From Desulfococcus multivorans (GTDB lineage: Bacteria > Desulfobacterota > Desulfobacteria > Desulfobacterales > Desulfococcaceae), in contig NZ_CP015381.1 in assembly GCF_001854245.1 (NCBI RefSeq), positions 460,001 to 524,000 of the forward strand: a stretch of 64,000 nucleotides of DNA, read 5' to 3'. The position numbers and the translations under genes were made by a program. Shown here in pieces: positions 27,186-34,783 of this stretch (within the stretch, counting starts at the first letter, position 1; each line of letters opens with the position of its first letter). The notes under the pieces were generated by a model. That model did not search any database. It had not been told where the DNA came from and saw only the letters and a list, made by a program, of their open reading frames with translations.

Positions 27186-27425
27186 CTCGGGGTTCACTGC
27201 GATGGAAACAATCGGCAGCAGCGTCTTGACGTCGGTGGTGTTGCCGGGCCGCATCTCACAGCAGATCGGCTGCCCCTTGTCATCGATGACCGCGCCCACA
27301 ACCATCTGCTTCAGGTCCGGCCGATGGCCCTTGCTGAAACCCCTTTGTCCGAGAGCTTCGCCGCCGCACCCTTCGAAGTAGATCGATGTGGTGTCGAAAA
27401 AGACGACGTTCTGGCTTAAAAAACA
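27180..27425 (-). pseudogene. IS1634/IS4-like transposase fragment
   Basis: The minus strand reads VVFFDTTSIYFEGCGGEAL, GFSKGHRPDLKQMVVGAVID then RPGNTTDVKTLLPIV: the DDE core start of IS1634-type transposases (D in FFDTT). It is cut at both ends, by the IS701 remnant on one side and repeat R1 on the other. Confidence 0.8.
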
Positions 27426-27729
27426 TGTCGAACGTCATGGCCCGACACAGGTGATGCGCACGACCCGTTCGTCCCCGGCAACCTGTTTGCGCCGTCGGGA
27501 CATCGGCTTGTAGCCCGGCCCAAAAAGACCAACATCACGGCTCCCGGGGAGGCGGTTTTGATAGGGTGAACGCCGACAGCGCAGGGCAAGGGTTTTGAGA
27601 CGCCTTCCCCGCACATGATTTTCGATTTTTGCCGGCCGGAGGATGTCGCTGCTAAAATATCAAACAGATGCAGTGGGTTAAGACGATTTTTGTCGTGTTG
27701 GCCGGTGCGGAGATGTGCGGAGAACAATA
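27426..27729. repeat. Dispersed repeat R1, copy b, upstream of CRISPR array 2
   Basis: 27479-27575 repeats 7011-7093 (copy a) and 28905-28975 (copy c), same orientation. 27576-27729 holds no recognisable gene. The CRISPR array thus lies between two direct copies of R1. Confidence 0.75.
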
Positions 27730-27867
27730 TGGTTAATATTCAAAGAGGCTTACATGAAATTTGTGCCGTTTTGGAGGTGGGGAAAATCTTCCCAAACACG
27801 TTTTTTGGGGGGATGTGCGGAAACCCTGTTGCAACCCCAGGAAAAATTTGCTAAAAAAACACCCAGA
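27730..27867 (+). promoter_or_regulatory. Putative leader of CRISPR array 2
   Basis: AT-rich stretch without a gene directly before the first repeat, with A/T and G homopolymers (TTTTTTGGGGGG near 27801, AAAAAAACACCC near 27853). Its position agrees with the plus-strand orientation deduced from the repeat. Confidence 0.6.
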
Positions 27868-28891
27868 GTCTGAACCATTGCCCCGATTCGAGGGGATTGA
27901 GACAAATGACTGCGGCAGAAACAAGGGCGGTTGTTAAATTTTGTCTGAACCATTGCCCCGATTCGAGGGGATTGAGACGGTATTGGCCTCATTACCGGGT
28001 CTGATCAAACGTGGGTCTGAACCATTGCCCCGATTCGAGGGGATTGAGACCTTTGCTTAAGCCCATATCGAAGACAAAAATCTTTTACGTCTGAACCATT
28101 GCCCCGATTCGAGGGGATTGAGACGTGGAAGGCTGGAAACGTCAACCGAAATAACCTCTGTCTGAACCATTGCCCCGATTCGAGGGGATTGAGACAGAGT
28201 ATTAGGATAGCCTCGACTTTCTGGAACCTATGGTCTGAACCATTGCCCCGATTCGAGGGGATTGAGACTTTCATTAACAGTTTCCTTCCGTTTTCGGAAA
28301 ATTCTGTCTGAACCATTGCCCCGATTCGAGGGGATTGAGACTTTCGTCCCGTGCCTTCACAGCACGGGCAAATTTCATAGGTCTGAACCATTGCCCCGAT
28401 TCGAGGGGATTGAGACAGGATCAAGCCGAGAATACGCTCGGCCTCCATGAAAGTCTGAACCATTGCCCCGATTCGAGGGGATTGAGACAAAAGTCTAATG
28501 CTCCCAAATTCAAAGAAATAAGATGGTCTGAACCATTGCCCCGATTCGAGGGGATTGAGACTTGTTTTTTAGCCATTGTCACCATCATTCAGTTTGTGTT
28601 TGAGACTGCTTGCGGCCCTGAACGACACAGCTACTTTAGTCTGAACCATTGCCCCGATTCGAGGGGATTGAGACTTGCTCCAACCAGATATGCGCGGATA
28701 TCCGAGAGGCGTCTGAACCATTGCCCCGATTCGAGGGGATTGAGACTGGATTCTGCCATGCAGGGACACTGGCAGCTCTTCCAGTCTGAACCATTGCCCC
28801 GATTCGAGGGGATTGAGACCTGCTCGATGCTGTAATCGAACATGCTTCCGCCATAGTCTGAACCATTGCCCCGATTCGAGGGGATTGAGAC
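27868..28891 (+). CRISPR. CRISPR array 2 (14 repeats, 13 spacers)
   Basis: Fourteen identical 36-bp repeats (start GTCTGAACCATTGCC, end GGGGATTGAGAC) at 27868, 27943, 28015, 28089, 28160, 28233, 28306, 28381, 28453, 28526, 28639, 28711, 28784 and 28856. Twelve spacers are 35-39 bp; one (28562-28638) is 77 bp and contains a 9-base repeat tail. The repeat has a CCCC/GGGG stem and ends in ATTGAGAC, a crRNA-handle-like end, so transcription is to the right. The repeat differs from array 1, so two CRISPR types or subtypes are implied. No cas genes are present here. Confidence 0.98.
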
Positions 28892-28904
28892 ACTTCACCA
28901 GGCA

Positions 28905-29300
28905 GGACATCGGTTTGCAGTCCGGTCCAAATAGACCAACACCACGGCTCCCGGGGAGGCGGTTCTGAAAAGGCGATTCCTCAATATCGCCCGACAGCCG
29001 TTGACTCGAATTTCCGCGTGATCGGCGGCTCGCAATTGTGCGATATGCCGGGTCGCCGGCTCATTACGGACTGCATTGATCGCGCGTTTGCATCCACCCG
29101 GGGTACCGACCAGCGTTAGCCGCTATTACCTTCCAATTATCCGACCTTCAGCATTCCGACAGCTCTCTGTCTTCATCACCTTATTATGTCGGATCTGTCC
29201 GATAGGTATTTATACCTATGCGGCAATAGGCACTTGTACGCATTGACTTGATCGGAAAAAGTATTTTAAGATCGCGCGTGGATCCGGCCGGAGGCGGCCA
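28905..29300 (+). repeat. Composite dispersed repeat, copy c (R1-R2-R3)
   Basis: The most complete copy. R1 28905-28975, R2 about 29020-29165, then R3 with the perfect inverted repeat ATAGGTATTTATACCTAT (29202-29219), the second inverted repeat, TTGACT (29243-29248) and TAAGAT (29267-29272, 18-bp gap). It abuts the last CRISPR repeat of array 2. R3 would drive transcription toward the membrane protein gene at 29628. Confidence 0.75.
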
Positions 29301-29627
29301 AAAAGCAGATCATTGTTATCGAAGCGCCGGCCAACGACAGCCAACCATAACGAGCAGGAATTTTCGAAGGATGAAAAACGACCGGTGAAGCCGACACGGG
29401 AACGAATGCTCAAGGCCCTGGGAAAAGGACAGGGCATTGGGAATGCCGTCCCTGTTTTCCGGAAAAGCTCCCTCATCGGTATTGATGGCGGGGCTTTTTT
29501 TGTTTTGAAATCGGGAGCGGGATTCAGTGTGAATGATATTGAGGGCGTGCAAAATTGCCCGAACCCACTCTCTATAATATCAGGTCGAATTGACAGGATC
29601 ATCAATGAGTAAGCGAGGAATGGACGC
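29301..29627 (+). repeat. Repeat R4, second copy, leader of the membrane protein gene
   Basis: Matches 24330-24620. It contains the same small open frame (29313-29612, starting MLSKRRPTTANHNEQEF, ending GRIDRIINE) and the AAAAGC...GCTTTTTTT hairpin. The frame is 99 codons, open in both copies, but no family is recognised. It could be a leader peptide or just noncoding DNA. Confidence 0.5.
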
Positions 29628-30026
29628 ATGTGCAATCAAGATCGATACGCCGAATTTCGAGAGAAGTATACGCATGAAGATAACCTGTTAAATCATCGGA
29701 TATCTTGGCTGATCATGTCTCAGACCATTTTGTCTGCTACTTATAGCGTTGTGATAGGGGCATCTCGGAATGTAGCCTGCCAGGATCAACTGGACCTGAT
29801 CATAACATACGGGCCATGGTTGGGCATTTGTCTTGTGATAGTGTCTGCAGTGGCTATTGGGCTTGCGATAGTCGCGCAAAATAAAATAATAAAGGAGTGG
29901 CGTTGGATACGCAAGTGGAACGATCAAAGAGAATTAACCGCAATTGAATCAGATTTCGGATATGTTGCCCCGATTGGGGTCCCGTTGATTTTCTTTATCG
30001 CTTGGATTGCCTTGTTGCTATTGTGA
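29628..30026 (+). CDS. Small three-helix membrane protein (RipA/SLATT-like)
   Basis: 132 residues. A short N-terminal charged part (YAEFREKYTHEDNLLNHRIS) is followed by membrane helices at about 27-48 (WLIMSQTILSATYSVVIGA), 63-87 (WLGICLVIVSAVAIGLAIVA) and 113-132 (IGVPLIFFIAWIALLLL). The H-E-D-N-L-x-N-x-R-x-S-W entry to the first helix recalls RipA-like and SLATT-type small membrane proteins, some of which act as membrane effectors in defence. That match is from memory of the pattern. It is transcribed from an R3 promoter like the two Mrr genes. Confidence 0.55.
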   Translation: MCNQDRYAEFREKYTHEDNLLNHRISWLIMSQTILSATYSVVIGASRNVACQDQLDLIITYGPWLGICLVIVSAVAIGLAIVAQNKIIKEWRWIRKWNDQRELTAIESDFGYVAPIGVPLIFFIAWIALLLL

Positions 30027-30044
30027 GCGACTCAAGAACGCTTA

Positions 30045-30293
30045 TGGACATCGGATAAGGCGGACCGGGTAAGAGCCTGCTATCTTCATGCCTGCCTGAA
30101 GTGGGTGGTGCGGGATTATTTGACCAACGCCTCTCTTAGGGAACGTTTTGGCATGGAGGAAAAGAATAAAGCATCTGTTTCCAGGTACATCCGCGAAGCG
30201 ATTGAAGATGGGGCCATAAAGCCTTTTGATGAAAGCGCACCTAAAAAGTTTATGAAGTATGTCCCGTTCCCCCCTGGGCGAAAGCTTAATTGA
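30045..30293 (+). pseudogene. C-terminal fragment of an AlbA_2/RecG-like ATP-binding regulator
   Basis: The open frame reads DKADRVRACYLHACLKWVV, then NASLRERFGMEEKNKASVSR and IREAIEDGAIKPFDESAPKK. This is the C-terminal end of the AlbA_2-domain ATP-binding proteins often listed as RecG-like regulators. The first ~400 residues are missing. It joins the membrane protein's downstream flank at about 30035. Confidence 0.7.
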
Positions 30294-30617
30294 TGGGTAA
30301 TTGATGGGGGCGTGAATGAAGCCAACCGACACCAGCGGGAAGCATCTGGAAACCATCATCGTCGCTGCTCTGGTGGAGGATGCCGGTTATGTTCGTGGTA
30401 CTATTGGCGGTAAACCGTGGCCGCAAAAAATGATAAATATACGTACCGGGTTACCGGGTCTGAAGATGATAATGAGTATGTGGGACTGTGTGCTGAATTT
30501 CCCAGCTTATTAATCCGGCAATTAAAGATCCGAACAAGAAGTTGTTAAGAATATTGCTGACAACCTAAAATATTTGATCAAGAAAATCATGGTCTGTTTC
30601 TGTAAATAGTTGCCGGT
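30294..30617 (+). pseudogene. hsdR: HsdR N-terminal fragment
   Basis: 30316-30411 reads MKPTDTSGKHLETIIVAALV then EDAGYVRGTIGG, the typical start of type I restriction subunit HsdR (M-K-P-T-D-T-S-E-K-G-L-E). It breaks off after about 32 residues. The rest of the stretch to 30617 has no recognisable gene. Confidence 0.7.
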
Positions 30618-30860
30618 TTAATAAGTTGGCTGGACGATACCCCGGAAAAGGCCCTGAAAGGCATACGAAATCTTGTAGCGGATGTGTTGTCGGACATGGG
30701 ACAAACCGGTGAGCCAGTCCCGGAGCCAATCGCAGGCAAACATTTCAGCGGGAAATTCATGGTCCGGGTGCCTCCTGAGGTACATAGAAAATTGGCCATA
30801 CAAGCTGCTGAGTCCGGCGTTAGCCTTAATCGTATTGCAAGTTTCAAATTGAGCCAATAA
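30618..30860 (+). pseudogene. HicB-type antitoxin C-terminal fragment
   Basis: The frame reads LISWLDDTPEKALKGIRNLV ... PIAGKHFSGKFMVRVPPEVH RKLAIQAAESGVSLNRIASF and stops at 30860. SGKFMVRxPPExH...AxxxGVSLNR is the ribbon-helix-helix end of HicB-family antitoxins. The N-terminal HicB fold and any HicA are missing. The last ~45 residues recur at 37897-38031. Confidence 0.75.
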
Positions 30861-30911
30861 TATTTAGACAATAATAATATAGATCTGTACACGACCATGC
30901 CTTCCACATCA

Positions 30912-30934
30912 CGGGCGGCAATTCCGCTGCGCTG
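30912..30934 (+). repeat. Left 23-bp direct repeat flanking the methyltransferase insert
   Basis: CGGGCGGCAATTCC plus CTGCGCTG with one variable base between; its partner is 31846-31868. The copy at 38061-38083 is uninterrupted, which marks the DNA between as an insertion. The repeat plus the following bases can fold as a hairpin (GGCGG/CCGCC with ATTCCA/TGGAAT). Confidence 0.75.
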
Positions 30935-30970
30935 CGTAACCTGTACGGCCGGCGCAGCGCCGTACGAACG

Positions 30971-31822
30971 ATGAAAGAGACGATGTTTGAAGCGCTGGAG
31001 AGAATCAACGAACGTCCCGAACCGTTCGAATTCTACACGGCAAGCGATCTGTGGACTGACGAGCATACCTCGGCGCGGATGCTTTCGTTGCACCTCGATG
31101 AGACAATCGACGTTTCATCACGGAAGGCGGCGTTCATCAATCGATCGGTGAAATGGATCACATCCCGATTCGATATCGACAGGAACCGCACGATTGTGGA
31201 TTTTGGCTGCGGTCCGGGATTGTACACAACGCGTTTGGCGAAGCGCGGGGCGGATGTGACGGGCATTGATTTCTCGGGGAGGTCCATCCGGTATGCAAGG
31301 GAAGTCGCCGCCCGCGAACAGTTGAACATCAACTACGTGAACCAGAATTACCTTGACTTTGAAACAGAAAAACGATTCGACCTGGTGTTGATGATCATGT
31401 GCGATTTCTGTGCCCTCGGCCCAGCACAGCGGAGAGTGATTCTCGACAAATTCCACACGCTTTTAAAGCCGGGCGGCTCGGTCCTTCTCGACGTCTATTC
31501 TCTGTCGGCGTTCCAACAAAGAGAAGAAGCGGCCATATACGAACAGAACCTGCTCGATGGATTCTGGTCGCCGCACAAGTATTACGGCTTTCTGAATATC
31601 TTCAAATATCACAGAGAGAAGGTCATGCTTGAAAAGTACACGATTGTTGAGCCGGCCCGCACCAGAACGGTATACAACTGGCTGCAGTATTTTGCCCTGG
31701 AGGACCTGGAGAGCGAGTTCCTCGAGGCGGGATTTTCCATTGACGGGATTTATGCGGACGTCGCGGGAACCCCGTATGATCGAAATTCGGACGAATTTGC
31801 CGTTATCGCCGGGAAGGCGTAG
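30971..31822 (+). CDS. SAM-dependent methyltransferase
   Basis: 283 residues of class I Rossmann methyltransferase fold. SAM-binding motif I is TIVDFGCGPGLYTTRLAKRG (around 75-94), the acidic end of strand 2 is VTGIDFSGRS, motif IV lies in FDLVLMIMCDFCALGP, and LLKPGGSVLLDVYS is the post-motif strand. The C-terminal part (ARTRTVYNWLQYFALEDLES) is typical of small-molecule or unknown-substrate enzymes. No substrate can be assigned. The gene sits alone in a ~934-bp insert bounded by 23-bp direct repeats (30912, 31846), like a mobile single-gene cassette. Confidence 0.85.
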   Translation: MKETMFEALERINERPEPFEFYTASDLWTDEHTSARMLSLHLDETIDVSSRKAAFINRSVKWITSRFDIDRNRTIVDFGCGPGLYTTRLAKRGADVTGIDFSGRSIRYAREVAAREQLNINYVNQNYLDFETEKRFDLVLMIMCDFCALGPAQRRVILDKFHTLLKPGGSVLLDVYSLSAFQQREEAAIYEQNLLDGFWSPHKYYGFLNIFKYHREKVMLEKYTIVEPARTRTVYNWLQYFALEDLESEFLEAGFSIDGIYADVAGTPYDRNSDEFAVIAGKA

Positions 31823-31845
31823 AGGACAGATCTCCGCAGTGCACC

Positions 31846-31976
31846 CGGGCGGCAATTCCACTGCGCTGGCATCCCGCCGGTGAAGGCAATGTCAGGCAGC
31901 CAAAATTGAAAGTGATCAACCGATGAGCTATATTGGATCTAACCCGGAAAAACAATAAAATCAATGTGGCAGGTGA
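31846..31976 (+). repeat. Right direct repeat and shared downstream segment
   Basis: 31846-31868 repeats 30912-30934. 31846-31976 as a whole matches 38061-38176 (GGCAGCCAAAATTGAAAG, GAGCTATATTGGATCTAACC). A short part also recurs near 23760. Confidence 0.75.
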
Positions 31977-32024
31977 TCGGAATATTTTATTCGGAGCTAT
32001 TGAAAATTTAAAAGGGTGATAAAA

Positions 32025-32237
32025 ATGAAGTTTAGAATTATTATTGAACAAGATGAAGATGGGATGTTTGTGGCTGAAGTTCCTGCCTTGCCGGGTTGTA
32101 TTTCCCAAGGCACCACGCGAGAAGAATCGCTTACAAATATAAAAGATGCCATTATCGGATATTTGGAAAGTTTGAAAAAGCATGGAGATCCGATACCCCC
32201 GTCAATATACGAAGAGGTAATCGAGGTAGCGGTGTGA
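32025..32237 (+). CDS. hicB: HicB antitoxin
   Basis: 70 residues from the ATG at 32025 (an in-frame GTG at 32016 is less likely). MKFRIIIEQDEDGMFVAEVP then ALPGCISQGTTREESLTNIK is the partly degraded RNase-H-like fold of HicB: E-Q-D-x-D-G-x-F and P-A-L-P-G-C-x-S-x-G-x-T. It neutralises HicA and lacks the C-terminal DNA-binding domain of long HicBs. Its stop overlaps the HicA start by four bases. Confidence 0.92.
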   Translation: MKFRIIIEQDEDGMFVAEVPALPGCISQGTTREESLTNIKDAIIGYLESLKKHGDPIPPSIYEEVIEVAV

Positions 32238-32458
32238 GCAAGCTACCCAAAATATCCGGAAAAGCAGCGGTGTCTGCATTGTCAAAAATCGGATATGGAA
32301 TCGATCATCAAACAGGAAGCCACATGATACTTAGGCAATCTGCTCCGCCAAATCGACGGCTCACAATACCCAATCACAAAGAATTGGCAACAGGTACACT
32401 ACGGGCAATAATCAGGCAAGCTGGGTTAACAGTCGAAGAGTTCATGAATCTGCTTTGA
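32234..32458 (+). CDS. hicA: HicA toxin (mRNA interferase)
   Basis: 74 residues from GTG at 32234. The double-stranded-RNA-binding-like fold is complete: KLPKISGKAAVSALSKIGYG, the catalytic histidine in GSHMILRQ, then LTIPNHKELATGTLRAIIRQ and LTVEEF. Antitoxin-first order and four-base overlap are usual for this subgroup. Likely an active pair. Confidence 0.92.
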   Translation: MSKLPKISGKAAVSALSKIGYGIDHQTGSHMILRQSAPPNRRLTIPNHKELATGTLRAIIRQAGLTVEEFMNLL

Positions 32459-32588
32459 GGCGGGATCTTGAACGCGTGAGAAAGCAAGAGGGATGTGTCT
32501 ATATCATCCACGAGCTTCGTCAAGAGGTCGGTTTTGAGTCTTCGATCTGAATCCCAAAAGGAATGGGAGGCTTTTTAAGGACTGAATC

Positions 32589-32777
32589 ATGGACATGTGG
32601 AAATTCTACGACATCACTCACCGCGAACACGTGGTGTGCAACCCTGCGAGCGAGGAGAAACTGGCGCGTCTCGTGGCGCTCCTGCGCCTCCCGACCGGCG
32701 CACAGGTGGTTGACATTGCGTGCGGGAAGGGCGAGTTCCTGATTCGCCTGGCAAAGGGCGGTAACGTCCCAAAATAG
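32589..32777 (+). pseudogene. 5' fragment of the methyltransferase gene found at 39402
   Basis: The first 55 residues (MDMWKFYDITHREHVVCNPA through VVDIACGKGEFLIRLA) are the same as the start of 39402-40181 except for one change (A for V). The match runs from about 32575, 14 bases before the ATG, and breaks inside SAM motif I's helix, followed by KGGNVPK and a stop. Confidence 0.85.
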
Positions 32778-32795
32778 CCGGAGGGAGACAGATCA

Positions 32796-33566
32796 ATGAA
32801 AATTACTCAGATTCGTAGTGCAACCCTACTGATCGACTTTGGGGGTACCCGTTTTCTGGTCGATCCCGTATTGGCGGACAAAGACAGCTACCCGGGCATT
32901 CCCGGAACATACAATGCTCATCTCAAATGGCCGAAAGTCGATCTGTCCTTGCCCATATCCGAGGTCGTCGATGTAAATGCCGTCATCGTCACCCATACGC
33001 ATCGAGATCACTGGGACGAGGCGGCGATGGCGGCAATTCGCAAGGACATGCCCGTCTTCGCGCAGCACGAGAATGACGCACGCCTGATCAAGGACGCAGG
33101 ATTCACTGATGTGCGCATCCTCTCGGAAGATTCGACGTTCCGTGGCGTCTCGCTGATCAAGACTCCCGGCCAACACGGCTCCGATGAAGCAATGGCGGTT
33201 GTCGGCCAACTCTTAGGCCAGGTCTGCGGCGTTATATTCAAATCCGGAGATGAGAAGACCCTTTACCTTGCCGGAGACACTGTCTGGAACCGATATGTCG
33301 AAGACACCCTGCGAAACCACTCTCCAGATGTGGTCATTCTCAACAGTGGCGACGCACAAATTCCCGGACTCGGGCCGGTCATCATGAACAAGGAGGATGT
33401 CTACAAGGTTTTCAAAGCCGCCCCGAGGGCAACGCTGATCGCGAGTCACATGGACGCTGTAAATCATGCGGCGCTTACCCGCGCTCAACTCCGGAACTAC
33501 TCGGCCAAAACCGGCATGGTCCACCGCCTGCTCGTGCCTGAAGATGGCGAAACGCTGATCTTCTGA
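32796..33566 (+). CDS. Metallo-beta-lactamase-fold hydrolase (UlaG-like)
   Basis: 256 residues. The metal site motif is VTHTHRDHWDEAA (H-x-H-x-D-H), followed by the second-site histidine TPGQHGSDEA, and TLYLAGDTVWN supplies the bridging aspartate; ATLIASHMDAVNH holds the last histidine. The short, lid-poor form with an N-terminal ITQIRSATLLIDFGGTRFLV strand is typical of the UlaG/L-ascorbate-6-phosphate lactonase-like group. Substrate unknown. It begins 18 bases after the truncated methyltransferase, with GGAGG ahead of its ATG. Confidence 0.85.
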   Translation: MKITQIRSATLLIDFGGTRFLVDPVLADKDSYPGIPGTYNAHLKWPKVDLSLPISEVVDVNAVIVTHTHRDHWDEAAMAAIRKDMPVFAQHENDARLIKDAGFTDVRILSEDSTFRGVSLIKTPGQHGSDEAMAVVGQLLGQVCGVIFKSGDEKTLYLAGDTVWNRYVEDTLRNHSPDVVILNSGDAQIPGLGPVIMNKEDVYKVFKAAPRATLIASHMDAVNHAALTRAQLRNYSAKTGMVHRLLVPEDGETLIF

Positions 33567-34329
33567 GACGGCGGATCGCTCGAACCGATCCGCTGCCAGG
33601 CGGTCACGGTTACATCCAGACCATCCCCGCCAACGCATGCGCAAAAGTGCCCGGCAACGTCACGATGCGTTTAAAGCCGTTAATGGCGCAACCTGCTGTA
33701 GCGTTCTCTCTCGAAGTGTCCGCCATGATCGTCAAGCCCACTTCCAGCAGTGTCCGCATTTGACGGTTATTGCTGCGGAAATGGCCGCGAGGTTGATTCT
33801 ATCTCAAAGACCTGAGCTTGTTCGATGCGCCGAAGATGGATTTCTCCATAAGATGGATACCAGGATCGGGGCCATGATAACGCGCCTGTTTCGGATTGTC
33901 TGCCTGAAGCTGCGGTTATCGGTTGATCACCCTGCAACGGGATGAAACCCTGTTCATCCCCAAAATCGAAAACGGGTTGTTCAGAGACCAATATGTTGCA
34001 TCGCAGTTATTATTTTGTCGGAGCTTATCGGCTCCGATATTTTTCAGGATAAAATATATAATTAATAACACATATAATTCAAATAGATAAAATTTTCAGC
34101 AAAAAACCGTATCTACGCGATGAAAATATATGTTGCATTGCAGCAATAAAGGTGACATAGTTATTTCCGAATCGCGTATTCAGTGCCGTTCGCACAGATT
34201 TCAGAGGAACTGAAACTTTTTAGATATCGCGGCCGGAATAAATGCGTTGATTTTGCAGTACATTCCTCGGCAGATGCCGGAAAGCAGATGATTCGAGGAA
34301 AAACGCAACAAAACACAGGAGAGAAAAAA
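33567..34329. promoter_or_regulatory. Gene-free stretch with TGC-rich repeats upstream of the phasin gene
   Basis: No gene is convincing. Two near-identical 14-mers, ATGTTGCATCGCAG (33993-34006) and ATGTTGCATTGCAG (34130-34143), sit in AT-rich DNA upstream of the phasin gene. TGC-rich inverted sites bind the PHA regulator PhaR in other bacteria, so regulation by a PhaR-like protein is plausible but inferred. Confidence 0.4.
34018..34044 (+). terminator. Rho-independent terminator
   Basis: TCGGAGC-TTATCG-GCTCCGA stem followed by TATTTTT. Confidence 0.7.
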
Positions 34330-34593
34330 ATGGAACAGATGAACATGTTTAAACAGATGATCGATTTCAACAACGCCGCCTTCAATAACACCTTCAACGC
34401 AATGGTCACGCTCCAGGAACAGATGGAAAAAACGACCAATACGCTGATCGATATGGCGACCTGGCTTCCCGAAGAGGGCAGAAATGCCATCAAGGGTTGG
34501 GTTGGAACCTGCAAAGCGGGTCGGGAAGAGTTCAAATCCGCCATCGATGAAAACGTCAAGAAGAGCGAAGAATTTTTCAACACCGCAAACTAA
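34330..34593 (+). CDS. Phasin-like protein
   Basis: 87 residues, start behind AGGAGAG. An all-helical amphipathic protein (MFKQMIDFNNAAFNNTFNAM, LQEQMEKTTNTLIDMATWLP, GREEFKSAIDENVKKSEEFF) with the pattern of small phasins that coat polyhydroxyalkanoate granules. The W-L-P-E-E-G break between the two helices is characteristic. No PHA synthase is in the window. A TGC-rich repeated motif lies 190-340 bases upstream. Confidence 0.7.
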   Translation: MEQMNMFKQMIDFNNAAFNNTFNAMVTLQEQMEKTTNTLIDMATWLPEEGRNAIKGWVGTCKAGREEFKSAIDENVKKSEEFFNTAN

Positions 34594-34783
34594 CGCATGA
34601 CGTATTGAGCGGCAACTGCACCATCTTCTTTTTTCATGGCCCTTCGCATGAAGGACCATGAAGATATCGACCAGGGGAATGACCGTATGAAGGCATTCAT
34701 TCGGAAAACCCCTGGCTCTTCTTTTATGGGGCAATCCCAACCCGAACCCATTGAAGCCACCAACGGCCATAGTGACCGCGATA

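Noticed and set aside
33637-33945. 102-codon plus frame
   Set aside because: No ribosome site and no recognisable domain; followed by a terminator-like stem but unsupported as a gene.
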